Source of the DNA: a virus
Direction: 5' to 3' (one strand)
Virus record (IMG/VR): IMGVR_UViG_3300042691_055386
Coordinates: 1 to 33,188 of that record
DNA length: 33,188 nt
Position numbers and translations under genes: made by a program. The notes under the pieces are model-generated. The model had not been told where the DNA came from and ran no database searches. It was given only the letters and a program-made list of their open reading frames with translations. Numbering within the stretch: position 1 is the stretch's first letter; every line of letters begins with the position of its first letter. This document shows positions 7,563-17,033 of the stretch, piece after piece.

Positions 7563-10500
7563 TTTATTTAGTCAAAAAACGATGATTGATCGAAAATATC
7601 AAGTCGATAAGAATAAAAGAATTGGAGATTCTTCAAATTGGCAGCAGGAAAATGCCGATAATTATTCACAGTATCAGTTTGAAAGATTTGATACATATAA
7701 TGGTTTATTTAATACTCAACAATTTTTAGGATCTGTTGATTTTTCAGATTTTTCGAAACATTGTTTTTTTAATTCAGCAGTATCAAAAGTAGAATATTCT
7801 TTTAATCAAATTTATGATGATTTCCCAGTAGATGGTACGGCTGTTGAATTAGAAGAATTTTATCGAAAATTAGATGGTTTTGGACGTTATATTTATAATC
7901 AAATTGATAAAAATATTGGATATTTAAAATTTAATAATTCATATATTGAAGTACAGAATAAATCTGGTTATTTAACTTCTTTTAATAGAAATGAAAAAAT
8001 TATTGAAAAAATTTCAAAAACCATTTTAAATCCTGGAAAAGCGGCTTTTTCTTTTGATTTTAGAATTTGGATAAATTACGATCCAATCCAAACAATTGTA
8101 CCTCAAGTTATATTTCAATATTTAGATAAAATAGATACAAATAAAAATGGATTTTCTCTTTTTATTAAAGATTTTGTAACTGAAACTGACACTGTTACTT
8201 ACGCTAATCTTGTATTACATGTAAGTAATGCCACTAATAAAAGTAAACTATTGGCTAAATTTAAAGTGCCTGTGAATTCGTGGCAACACATTTCTATTTG
8301 TGTAAATAATAATCGTAATAATGAAACCTCCAATTCAAAACAATTAAAAATTTGGTTAAACTCATTTGAACAATTTGAAATTGATGCAATTCAAAATTTT
8401 AATATCAATGATGGTTTAGAAATTGATAAATCTATAAAATTTTATATTGGTAAAGGTGAATCTCATATTAGCACTGATGATAATGGTGCATATAATTTGT
8501 CAAATAATTCACAATCATTTTCAGGATATATTGATGAATTTAGATTTTTGCATCAAGCGATTGATCAGGATTGGATTATTAAGTATAAAGATGTTAATAT
8601 TTTTGCCCAAGATACTTTAAAACTATATTTTAAGTTTAATGAACCGACAGGTATTTATGAGAAAAACATGTTTTGTTTTGACTCAAGTGGTAATTCATTA
8701 CACTCTCGTATACAATTAAAACATATCGGTAGTAATCCAGATCCAATTACTGAATTTCGTACAATTATTTCATCTTTACGATATAATCCTCAAGATGTTT
8801 TGCAACCTAGACCTTCTTTAAAATTTGAAAAAGATGATGACAATCCTTGTTTAATGCCTACATTTACCTCTAATATTACTTTAAATAATAATCTATTAAG
8901 TGAGGCGAAAGAATATGATTTATTTAATCCTAATTTAATTTTTAAATTATTTCCTAGACATTATTTTAATGAAGGGGCTGTGTTTGAAGGTTTATCAGAG
9001 CCTTTTAAATATGATAGTGCTACAGCGTATTATATCTTTGATTCTACTTCAACTGATGAAGATACATTAAATTATCCCGGGCAACAAAAAGGTGAAGGGG
9101 TACAAACTTTTAGTAAATTATTATTAATTTGGGCTCGTTTTTTTGATGAAATTAAGATGTATTTGGATGTGATGCCAAAATTAATCAATATTGATTATAC
9201 GGCTTTGAATTCAGTTGATAGCGCTGTTAATTTTTTCTTACCATTAATGGCAAAAAATTCAGGTTTTGAATTTAAAGAAATCATGAATTCACCTACTTCT
9301 AAATTATTAGATGGTTATATTATTGGTAGCGATGGCGTTGACAAGAGTGAGTTTAGTTTAAGGTTTGTGCAGAACGAATTGTGGAAAAGAATTTTAATTA
9401 ATTCTCGAGACATTTTACAATCTAAAGGAACTAAAAATGCAATTCGTTCAATTTTTAATGCTATTGGTGTAGTACCTGAAGAATATTATCGCTTTAGGGA
9501 ATTTGGCAAATCCCAATCACGATTTATTGAGAATTCATTATTAAGAAAAATAAAGAATATTAAATTTTTTAATTTTTCCAACACTAATACTAATTTAAAA
9601 TGTGATTTTGATATTAGTTATTTAAACGGTTTAATGAATTATAATTCAAGCTCTTATTCTTTTGAATTTTATATTCATTATCCGTTCTTAATTAAAAATG
9701 AAAATATGAATGAAGTGTTATTATCTGTTAAATCTCAAAATTCAAATTTAGATATTTTTAAAATTGTATTTGAAAAAAACAGTCAGGAAAATACAGGTAA
9801 GTTAAAGGCAATTTTATATCAAAATAATAATAATACAGAAACTATACAACTTGACAACGTTAATTTATTAAATAACAATATTTCACACGTTGTATTATCA
9901 ATTGATAATTCTGATACTTTTCAAAGAAATGTTTCTTTTTCTGTTCAAAATTGTTCTAATAATGCAGATTTAACTGAAAATAATCTTATAGTTTTTAAAA
10001 ATATCATTAACGCTGATCAATTAAGATTAACACAACAAACTAATAAAATTATTAAATTGGGTTATGAAAATTTTAATGGACAGTTTTCTCATTTAAGAAT
10101 TTGGAAAAACGTTTTATCAAAAAATGATTTAAAAATGCATGCGTTAGATATTACCTCTTTTTCAAATCATGAATTTCAATTTTTGCAATATCAAAAAATT
10201 TCAGATTTGTTATTGTTAAATTTAACGTTACAAGATAATAAATTTTATACTAATCTTGCTGAAAATATTGTATACCCAATCGATTATAGTGAAAACAGTG
10301 CATTACCTACGATTGATAATGAGTCGATATATCCTTTTAAAATATTAGGCGTGAATAATCTAAAGCCTTTAGATAAATTAACTTTTAGAACGACTATTAA
10401 TTATGAAAATGATTTTAAATTTGACGAACCTAATGTGGATAATAAAGTAATACCTCTCAGCTTTCAAGATGAAAATTTAATTAATGAATTTAACGTACAG

Positions 10501-10992
10501 GCAACCCCAGTATATGAGATCAATTATGACAAGCAAAAGAAAAACGATATTAGGTTTTCAATTGAAATGTCGAATACAAAGCATTTAAATGAAGATATTG
10601 GTAAATTATTTGATTCAATTGTTTTTTTTGCAGATATTATTTCAGATTTTGGTGCGATGAATGAAGGACATTATAATAAATTTGAAAAGTTCTCGGATTT
10701 TTATTTTAAACGCATTAAGAGTAATCAAATTCAAATGACTCCTTTATACGATTTATATCAAATTTTTGACAATGTCTTAACTGAAATGCTGCAAGATTTT
10801 ATTTCTAGTCGCGTAAAATTTAATAATAACATTTATGTAATTGAGTCACACGCGCTTGAAAGACATAAATTTCATTATAAATTTTTAGAGAGTCATATTG
10901 TGATGAAAGGTGATATGAATATTTCAAATTTAAATAATTCTAGGAAATCTTTTAATTATTTGAAATTAGAAGGTAGAAGATTATTACAGTAA
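7555..10992 (+). CDS. gp7/tail-protein-I-like baseplate protein with two LamG-like domains
   Basis: A 1145-residue protein starting inside the end of the previous gene (ATG at 7555 in ATGGGTAA), with TAGG at 7546-7549. Residues 1-130 form a conserved head (FFNSAVSKVEYSFNQIYDDFP, then LEEFYRKLDGFGRYIYNQI). Residues about 160-335 look like a concanavalin A/LamG sandwich (FSFDFRIWINY, NSWQHISICVNN, LKIWLNS, FYIGKGES, FSGYIDEFRFLHQAI). Residues about 510-645 resemble the P2 tail protein I/T4 gp7-type core: a long helix FSKLLLIWARFFDEIKMYLD, then LWKRILINSRDILQSKGTK and AIRSIFNAIGV. A second LamG-like region covers about 700-850 (YSFEFYIHYPF, SHVVLSIDN, FNGQFSHLRIWKNVLS). T4 gp7 has 1032 residues. 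Inference: a baseplate wedge protein that also displays sugar-binding folds on the baseplate surface. The fold calls come from motif reading only. Confidence 0.7.
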   Translation: MGNLFSQKTMIDRKYQVDKNKRIGDSSNWQQENADNYSQYQFERFDTYNGLFNTQQFLGSVDFSDFSKHCFFNSAVSKVEYSFNQIYDDFPVDGTAVELEEFYRKLDGFGRYIYNQIDKNIGYLKFNNSYIEVQNKSGYLTSFNRNEKIIEKISKTILNPGKAAFSFDFRIWINYDPIQTIVPQVIFQYLDKIDTNKNGFSLFIKDFVTETDTVTYANLVLHVSNATNKSKLLAKFKVPVNSWQHISICVNNNRNNETSNSKQLKIWLNSFEQFEIDAIQNFNINDGLEIDKSIKFYIGKGESHISTDDNGAYNLSNNSQSFSGYIDEFRFLHQAIDQDWIIKYKDVNIFAQDTLKLYFKFNEPTGIYEKNMFCFDSSGNSLHSRIQLKHIGSNPDPITEFRTIISSLRYNPQDVLQPRPSLKFEKDDDNPCLMPTFTSNITLNNNLLSEAKEYDLFNPNLIFKLFPRHYFNEGAVFEGLSEPFKYDSATAYYIFDSTSTDEDTLNYPGQQKGEGVQTFSKLLLIWARFFDEIKMYLDVMPKLINIDYTALNSVDSAVNFFLPLMAKNSGFEFKEIMNSPTSKLLDGYIIGSDGVDKSEFSLRFVQNELWKRILINSRDILQSKGTKNAIRSIFNAIGVVPEEYYRFREFGKSQSRFIENSLLRKIKNIKFFNFSNTNTNLKCDFDISYLNGLMNYNSSSYSFEFYIHYPFLIKNENMNEVLLSVKSQNSNLDIFKIVFEKNSQENTGKLKAILYQNNNNTETIQLDNVNLLNNNISHVVLSIDNSDTFQRNVSFSVQNCSNNADLTENNLIVFKNIINADQLRLTQQTNKIIKLGYENFNGQFSHLRIWKNVLSKNDLKMHALDITSFSNHEFQFLQYQKISDLLLLNLTLQDNKFYTNLAENIVYPIDYSENSALPTIDNESIYPFKILGVNNLKPLDKLTFRTTINYENDFKFDEPNVDNKVIPLSFQDENLINEFNVQATPVYEINYDKQKKNDIRFSIEMSNTKHLNEDIGKLFDSIVFFADIISDFGAMNEGHYNKFEKFSDFYFKRIKSNQIQMTPLYDLYQIFDNVLTEMLQDFISSRVKFNNNIYVIESHALERHKFHYKFLESHIVMKGDMNISNLNNSRKSFNYLKLEGRRLLQ

Positions 10993-10998
10993 AATAAT

Positions 10999-11027
10999 CT
11001 TTTTTAATATTTAATTTATTAAAAAAG
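10999..11027 (+). promoter_or_regulatory. Hairpin covering the ribosome binding site of the 11037 gene
   Basis: CTTTTTTAATA (10999-11009) and TATTAAAAAAG (11017-11027) are perfect 11-bp inverted repeats around a 7-nt loop. The right arm includes most of the AAAAGG ribosome binding site (11023-11028), which lies 8 nt before the ATG at 11037. No U-run follows, so it does not look like an intrinsic terminator. It could lower translation of the next gene or protect mRNA ends. The stem has only one G-C pair, so its stability is modest. Confidence 0.45.
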
Positions 11028-11036
11028 GCATATTCA

Positions 11037-12497
11037 ATGATAACAATTTACATTGAACCTAATACCATCACTCCTTTTGTGGATAGTGTGGAAGATTCAC
11101 CTAGCTTAATTAATTTTGAAGTTAAAAGTCGTTATTATGTTCCTTATTCAAGTTTATCGGTAGATGATATTTTTAACAATGAATATTACGATACTTATGA
11201 AACCAATGACATTCGAGATAAAAAAGCTCTCCAGATAACTACCAGAATCACTCAGATTAAACCTGCGTTAGAAGATAATATTTCTTATGGCTTTTCACTC
11301 AAGTTATCACCAGAGATAAACGAGATTAAACACCCTACTTCAAAATTTTTTACCAATTTGAGAGAACAAGAAAATTTCAATAATTTTATTGATAACTTCA
11401 AAGCGTCACCGATATTTGAATGGGAAGAAAGAAGATTTACTGACACTGAAACAGATGTTTTTAGCGTTGATAATTCTCTTATCTTAAATACAGACTCTTG
11501 GGACGATTCATATAAAAAAAATTATCAAATTATTAAAAGATTATTAAGCACAGAATTCTTTGAAAAAACAACATCAATCCAATATTTATCTGATTCCTCC
11601 ATCAGAGGTTTAAATGATGATTTTAAAATGATGTATCCTTATTTTCATCTACAAGGCCCTTTTAATGAAGTTTTTAACGGTTATTGCTTACCTGTTGTTT
11701 ATAATGAAAAATTAGGATATTGGGAAAATACCAGCACTTTAAAAATATTAAACAATTATTGGGAAAAAATTTTATTAAACTTAGAAGATCAAGAGAGATA
11801 TTCTTTTATTTCAAAACTTTTATATCCTATTATCACCAATAATGATATTCGTAACTTTTATTTTGGCGCATATTTGGAACCTTTTGAAATTAGAGACATT
11901 TTAGAATGGAAAGTCAGACCTAAAAATTTACTCAATGGCATTAAACTTTCATTTGTAGAGGCTGGCGTAAACGCTCGTGGAAATGTAAATGTTGTATCAG
12001 ATGTAATTACTGCAAGCAATAATATGAATAGTTACAACGATAATGTTGAAAATTTTTCTGATATTATTAATGTTGCACTTCAAACGACATCTTATGAATT
12101 CCAAAGACGTAGTAACGAGACCAATACAATCTTTGATAGAAATGGAAGTATTACTAATGATGTTCAATTTGTAATTACAGAATTAGACTCGCCTTATCCT
12201 TTATGGGATCAAACGATTAATTTTAATTTCTTAAACGCTGATGAACATATCGACCCAATTCAACCTTTTAATGATGATAATAGAGCTGAAAATTATGTGA
12301 ATACTATTAATTTTTATGATGATATTACCAATGAAGATATTAAAAATAATATCTTACAAACCTTATCAGATAATTTTTTTAACAGAAAAGGAATTGTTGA
12401 TAATAATGCTGTATATTCTCCTAATGGATATGATGTTGATAAATCAATTAATCCTACAGGCAGAGATTCAAAAGTTTATTTAGGATTAAAGGAATAA
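11037..12497 (+). CDS. Unrecognised 486-aa virion protein
   Basis: I do not recognise the family. The start is ATG at 11037 with AAAAGG 8 nt upstream inside a potential hairpin. The protein is acidic and asparagine-rich, without signal peptide, membrane helix or catalytic motif. The N-terminus (MITIYIEPNTITPFVDS) begins as a beta strand; residues about 40-110 alternate strands and charged loops; a tyrosine/tryptophan-rich middle (LGYWENTSTLKILNNYWEKILLNLEDQERYSF) precedes a C-terminal glycine/asparagine-rich end (YSPNGYDVDK, NPTGRDSKVYLG). Only 6 nt separate it from the next gene, so the two are co-translated. Position after the gp7-like gene suggests a baseplate or tail-periphery structural part. 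Confidence 0.85.
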   Translation: MITIYIEPNTITPFVDSVEDSPSLINFEVKSRYYVPYSSLSVDDIFNNEYYDTYETNDIRDKKALQITTRITQIKPALEDNISYGFSLKLSPEINEIKHPTSKFFTNLREQENFNNFIDNFKASPIFEWEERRFTDTETDVFSVDNSLILNTDSWDDSYKKNYQIIKRLLSTEFFEKTTSIQYLSDSSIRGLNDDFKMMYPYFHLQGPFNEVFNGYCLPVVYNEKLGYWENTSTLKILNNYWEKILLNLEDQERYSFISKLLYPIITNNDIRNFYFGAYLEPFEIRDILEWKVRPKNLLNGIKLSFVEAGVNARGNVNVVSDVITASNNMNSYNDNVENFSDIINVALQTTSYEFQRRSNETNTIFDRNGSITNDVQFVITELDSPYPLWDQTINFNFLNADEHIDPIQPFNDDNRAENYVNTINFYDDITNEDIKNNILQTLSDNFFNRKGIVDNNAVYSPNGYDVDKSINPTGRDSKVYLGLKE

Positions 12498-12503
12498 TAA
12501 AAA

Positions 12504-15500
12504 ATGGCAAGAATTAAAAATAACGTTAAAAAATCTGGAGCTTCTTTTTTAAATGAAAGAACTCGTCTCAAAAATACTCAACAAACTAACCAACCTTATA
12601 TTCCTAATGGAACAAATGTTGAAACACTTTCTATTGATAAAAAATATAATGATGAAAACACGATTAATTTTGATAATTTATCAAAATATTCAACACCTCA
12701 GGCTTATTTTAATCAATATCAAAATGATAGAAATACAACTACAGAACAATTAGCATCTCCTTCTACTTTATCTGATTTAGCATTTCCATTTGAAGGTAGC
12801 AATAATTTTTTAAATGATCAAACTGCAATTATCGAAAAATCATTAAAAAAAGGTAATATTATCACTTCTAATTTTACGCCTTTTAATGGTGATAAAGACA
12901 AAAATTATTCTCAAAATATTTTAGATGATAATATTAATGATTTTATTAAAGGGGAAGGTGAATATTCATTTTTAGATAGTAATTTATATGAAGAAACTTC
13001 AATTGAAATTGAATTAGATGTACCGCAAGATTCATTGTTGGAATATACAGCTAAAATGCAAGAAATGGATGATTCAAATAATGTAAGTTATTTCGAAAAT
13101 TCATGGGCTGAATCACCTTATAATTTTCGAAAAAATTTTGTTCCTAATGTTGTACGTAAGAATTCTCCATTTTTAATGTATAATTTTAAAGAAAAATGTT
13201 TTGAAAGTCGAGGATATCATGCTAGAATAAACGAGACAGATTATGAAGGAAAAGATTTAGATATTCCTGACATTGCACAAATTCCAAGTATTAAATTTTT
13301 TGTAAAAAAAGAAAATTCTGTAATCACTGATATTAATGTCAATCAAACACTTCCGTTTAAAGATAAACTCAGATTAAATTTAAAAAATCATCATTTTGCA
13401 TTAACTAATACACCTATTAATCAGCTTCGACCTGAAGTAAATAGTTTTAATATTTTTAATTATTTTTCATTACCTACAATGCAATTTGGTTTTCCACATT
13501 TTCCAACGTTTCATGCATTTGAAGAAAATTTAATGCCGATGAAAAATTTTTTAAATAAAAATATTATTATTGATAGAGTTACAATTGATTGTGATCTTAA
13601 AGTTAAAGCGCAAATAAAAATACCTCAAGATAATGAAATAAATGTTGAAGATTTAGATTTTAGAGATGGTTTAAATTTTTCATTAAATTACTTTATTTTA
13701 AATGATAATAAGAACAAAAAAGATGTGGGATTAAATTTTTTATCTTTAAATCCTCAGGAGTATTTTAAAGACTTTAATACTGTTAATAATTTAGGAAATC
13801 CAATAAATAGTAAACTAAGTAGTATACAATCTATAAAACATTATACCTCTGTGTTATTAAATAATTTAAATAGTGAGGCACCTTATGATTTAGAATATTC
13901 TGAACTTTTAAATTCAAAACAAAATTTAAAAATTCATCGTAAACTTTGGAAAGACATTGATGATTCATTAATTATAACTGACATGACAAATCGATTAGAC
14001 GAAATTTCATTTAATAAAAATATTGTATCTTTCGGCAATGTGTTATTTCATGCGTCTAATAAAAATTTTTTATCTGATATTATCGATAATAAACCTGTTT
14101 ATACTAATCCTGGTAAATTATTAAGGTTTCAACAAATGAAAAATAATAATGATTTAGTAATTGACACATTGGCAGATAATATTTCAAAATCATTGTTAAT
14201 TAATAATAACGTTTCAAAAATACCTGATGATTATATATTTTTAGATTTTGAAGATCATATAAAACTAAATAGTTATGTTAAAAAAGCAAGTAGTTATCCT
14301 CGTTATTTAAATTCGCATAATTTAAATTATCAAATTGAATTTAAATCAAGCCTTAATTCTACACGACAATATTCTTTATTCGGTAAAAACATAAATCTAG
14401 CGACAGGTGAAGGTTTACTCGAAGAAGTAACTTATAATTATACAAGAAATATGTTAAATAATAAATTGGATGGTAAAGATCTAATAAATCATCAATCTCA
14501 ATTAATTCATGATATAACAAAAAAGATAAACGCTCGTAAAACTTCTAAGGATTTATTTAAAAATTTAAAAAAAATTGATCAAACATCATTCGATGAAGAT
14601 GAAACATTATATTATTATAAAAACTATCAGGCTAGCGATTTAACAAATCTTCATTTTAGTAGAACTAGTAATTTTTCGCCTTATGTTCTATCATCTAATG
14701 ACAATCTGGCTTTTTGTTTTTCAATTTCACCCACTATTTCTCCACGATTATTTATACATAATTGTCAAATTAAAGCAGGTAAAGTTAAATTTACTTTACA
14801 CGGTTATCAAAAAAGAAATAATCAAATTTTTATTGATGAAAATAGTTTAAAGGAAGCGACTTTAAATACTAATATTATTGATGATAAATCAATCGTAACT
14901 GATGATTACAGTAACATGGGTTTTTTATCTGAATACATTAATACATTTAATGATAGAATTTTTCAAGGATCTTTTAAACTAGATACTAGAAAATTAAATG
15001 AAACGACACCTTCAAAAATTAAATCAGGTAAATCATACATTCCTTATACAAAATTAGAAAGAGATGTTAATAAAACATGGATTTATGACAATGATCAGGC
15101 TTTTACTCAGGTTTTAAAATTATTGTTGGCGGAAAATAATCAAAATCCTAATATTAACAAATATTTAACATCATATCGTGGGACTATTGACACAAATAAT
15201 CCACCTCCTATTACGACTAATTTTGATAAAGTTGATATTGAATATTTTGATTTTAATATTGCCGCGGCAATTACACCTTTTAAATTAGATTTTAAAGATT
15301 TATCAGGGGCAAATTTATCAACAGCTATAGAACAGATACAAACTGAATTTGCTGATATCATTGAAGAATTAATAAATTCATTCCCGGTTTTAGGTGCATT
15401 ATTGGCGGCATCGTTTATTTTAGAACAATTATCAACAGGTGATTTTATTAATCTTAATAAGAGATATAATTTTTCATGTTATTATAATAATAGAAAATAT

Positions 15501-15776
15501 GGTCAATTTATTGACATGATACAACAACGATTGTATACAACAGAAATATCGCTTGGTATTAAAAATATTCAAACAGTTGAGTATGTGTTAGAACAAAAAT
15601 TTATTAATAATGTTGATGGTTTTGAGTTAACTGATTTAAATAATCCTTTGATTCCTCGTAATAAATCTAAAAATTTACAATTAATCGATTCTGGAATTAC
15701 ACCTTGGAATGTGGATGATTTTTTTAATTTAAAACATGTTGCATATAACGATGCAATGACGGAAATTTTCCTATAG
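12504..15776 (+). CDS. Unrecognised 1090-aa virion structural protein
   Basis: A long protein of unknown family; AAAGGA (12488-12493) precedes the ATG by 10 nt. It has a basic N-terminus (MARIKNNVKKSGASFLNERTRLK), a low-complexity acidic N/D/Y-rich region over the first 200 residues, and a beta-rich centre with FGFPHFPTFHAFEENLMP (about 330-346). Near the C-terminus is one hydrophobic helix, FPVLGALLAASFILEQL (about 960-976), followed by RKYGQFIDMIQQRLYT (about 997-1012). The second segment looks like a conserved terminal motif I associate with large phage structural proteins, but I cannot name the family. The hydrophobic helix could be a buried assembly helix or a membrane-active segment. 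This is the only gene in the window ending in TAG; an in-frame TGA follows five codons later. Likely a baseplate or tail-periphery component, by position. Confidence 0.85.
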   Translation: MARIKNNVKKSGASFLNERTRLKNTQQTNQPYIPNGTNVETLSIDKKYNDENTINFDNLSKYSTPQAYFNQYQNDRNTTTEQLASPSTLSDLAFPFEGSNNFLNDQTAIIEKSLKKGNIITSNFTPFNGDKDKNYSQNILDDNINDFIKGEGEYSFLDSNLYEETSIEIELDVPQDSLLEYTAKMQEMDDSNNVSYFENSWAESPYNFRKNFVPNVVRKNSPFLMYNFKEKCFESRGYHARINETDYEGKDLDIPDIAQIPSIKFFVKKENSVITDINVNQTLPFKDKLRLNLKNHHFALTNTPINQLRPEVNSFNIFNYFSLPTMQFGFPHFPTFHAFEENLMPMKNFLNKNIIIDRVTIDCDLKVKAQIKIPQDNEINVEDLDFRDGLNFSLNYFILNDNKNKKDVGLNFLSLNPQEYFKDFNTVNNLGNPINSKLSSIQSIKHYTSVLLNNLNSEAPYDLEYSELLNSKQNLKIHRKLWKDIDDSLIITDMTNRLDEISFNKNIVSFGNVLFHASNKNFLSDIIDNKPVYTNPGKLLRFQQMKNNNDLVIDTLADNISKSLLINNNVSKIPDDYIFLDFEDHIKLNSYVKKASSYPRYLNSHNLNYQIEFKSSLNSTRQYSLFGKNINLATGEGLLEEVTYNYTRNMLNNKLDGKDLINHQSQLIHDITKKINARKTSKDLFKNLKKIDQTSFDEDETLYYYKNYQASDLTNLHFSRTSNFSPYVLSSNDNLAFCFSISPTISPRLFIHNCQIKAGKVKFTLHGYQKRNNQIFIDENSLKEATLNTNIIDDKSIVTDDYSNMGFLSEYINTFNDRIFQGSFKLDTRKLNETTPSKIKSGKSYIPYTKLERDVNKTWIYDNDQAFTQVLKLLLAENNQNPNINKYLTSYRGTIDTNNPPPITTNFDKVDIEYFDFNIAAAITPFKLDFKDLSGANLSTAIEQIQTEFADIIEELINSFPVLGALLAASFILEQLSTGDFINLNKRYNFSCYYNNRKYGQFIDMIQQRLYTTEISLGIKNIQTVEYVLEQKFINNVDGFELTDLNNPLIPRNKSKNLQLIDSGITPWNVDDFFNLKHVAYNDAMTEIFL

Positions 15777-15809
15777 AAAGAATTTAAAGTCTGACGAAAA
15801 ATATTATTT

Positions 15810-15829
15810 TTGATAAATATAAAAATAAC
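15810..15829 (+). promoter_or_regulatory. Candidate late promoter box TTGATAAATATAAAAATAAC
   Basis: The 66-nt gap before the 15843 gene contains TTGATAAA followed directly by TATAAAAA (15818-15825), one mismatch from T4 TATAAATA; GATAAATA (15812-15819) overlaps it and also fits the looser NATAAATA form described for cyanophage late promoters. The same TTGATAAATATAA string occurs 36 nt before the 2105-aa gene. A start about 6 nt downstream would give a short leader carrying AAGAG before the ATG. A short A5/T5 palindrome (15797-15811) lies just upstream. Confidence 0.45.
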
Positions 15830-15842
15830 ATAAGAGATAATA

Positions 15843-17024
15843 ATGTCAGGAATACTTGATAGAAAGCAACGTTTAGTTGATTTTATATTAACATCAGATG
15901 GATATCGTCAAATTGAAAATGGCGATTTGCGTTTTGTCTATGCAACGCTCACAGATCGTGATGCGATATATGATAGAATATCAAATGAATATAATGTTGC
16001 TGATATAACTGCGATACCTTTTTCTTTTGAGGCAAATAGCAGTGCTTTTGATAAAATAAATGTGGAAATAGATTTAAAAGAAACAGCTAATTTTGAATTA
16101 CGAACTGAAATTGATGGTCAATACATTAATTTACGTAATAATGATTATCAGAATATTTCAATTGTGCAACAACCCACGGTTGTATTAGATAAAATATCAA
16201 ATACAATTATTGAAAATTTAATAAATCAAAGAATTATTTTAACAGATGATTTTTTTAATCTGAATTATAACACACAACAAAATAATCAAATATCTTTATA
16301 CGTGAGTAAGATTAACAAAGAAAAAATTGATTTAAATAATGTTATAAATACTGATAATTTACAAGTAAATATACAAATTGATTCATTGAATAATTACTTT
16401 ACCTTGGTAAATCCTAATAGTTTAAATTTATCCAAAACTTCAATGATTGAGGATGATAGATTTAAAAATAAATTAAATTATTTATTTCTGCCTCCTTCAA
16501 ATATGAATAAAGACGTGGTCACTAGAAATAATAAAATTAATAATTTTTATAATTTAGCTGAAGATAAAAGAGATACTCATAAAATTATTTTTAAGAATTT
16601 TAAATCTAACGGTGTTATTACAACTCCTATATTAGAAAATTTTAAAAATTTAGGAGATGTGTCAGTCGATACAGCAATTTTAGAATCGATTAAAATTTTA
16701 GGTCACGATGATTTTAATGTAGGAAAATTTGAATTAATGTTTGAAAACAGCGAATATGATACTGAGTTTATATTAAATTTGGCAGAATTAAATCAAACAG
16801 ACACTAACAATTTTAATTTTAATAAATTATTGTTTATTAATCAAGGTGAAATCTTTGACACTGATATTCAAAAAAATGTGCAAGTGTATTCGGTTGGAAA
16901 ATTATTGAATTCAAAATCTGAAATCGATTTGGATAATATTAGTACGAACAATTTAGATAATGGTCAATATATTATTGAAGATAATTATTTGTTTATAAAT
17001 TTATTTACTATTGTAATAGAATAA
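15843..17024 (+). CDS. Virion structural protein with GILD-type N-terminal module
   Basis: A 393-residue protein. The N-terminus MSGILDRKQRLVDFILTSDG, then GDLRFVYATLTDRDAIYD, matches a pattern I know from structural proteins of large myoviruses: GILD, a helix, ILTxxG, then a strand leading to YATLTD. The same pattern is visible in the protein at 27981 (GFLDHTTNNIIIDAVLTERG, IDAFALGDDEIDY), suggesting a shared docking module. The rest of the protein is N/D/I-rich with no recognised motif; IPFSFEANSSAFDKINVEID (about 58-77) ends the conserved part. A weak AAGAG (15832-15836) precedes the ATG. It is probably a tail or baseplate accessory protein; its partner is unknown. The next gene starts 10 nt after its stop codon. 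Confidence 0.8.
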   Translation: MSGILDRKQRLVDFILTSDGYRQIENGDLRFVYATLTDRDAIYDRISNEYNVADITAIPFSFEANSSAFDKINVEIDLKETANFELRTEIDGQYINLRNNDYQNISIVQQPTVVLDKISNTIIENLINQRIILTDDFFNLNYNTQQNNQISLYVSKINKEKIDLNNVINTDNLQVNIQIDSLNNYFTLVNPNSLNLSKTSMIEDDRFKNKLNYLFLPPSNMNKDVVTRNNKINNFYNLAEDKRDTHKIIFKNFKSNGVITTPILENFKNLGDVSVDTAILESIKILGHDDFNVGKFELMFENSEYDTEFILNLAELNQTDTNNFNFNKLLFINQGEIFDTDIQKNVQVYSVGKLLNSKSEIDLDNISTNNLDNGQYIIEDNYLFINLFTIVIE

Positions 17025-17033
17025 GAGGATTTT

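Noticed and set aside
10999-11027. Intrinsic terminator between the 7555 and 11037 genes
   Set aside because: The stem is almost all A-T and no U-run follows it; the T-run is in the left arm. The overlap with the ribosome binding site explains it better.
15140-15361. Minus-strand and other-frame open frames inside the large genes (for example 15140-15361, 16985-17167, 28457-28699)
   Set aside because: They lie wholly or mostly within well-supported + strand genes, lack ribosome binding sites and show no protein-like motifs; no minus-strand gene is supported.
15774-15795. Stop-codon reassignment or read-through, because 14 of 15 stops are TAA, one is TAG and none is TGA
   Set aside because: All long genes are intact under the standard code, TAA preference fits the high A+T, and reading through the single TAG would add only five codons before a TGA.
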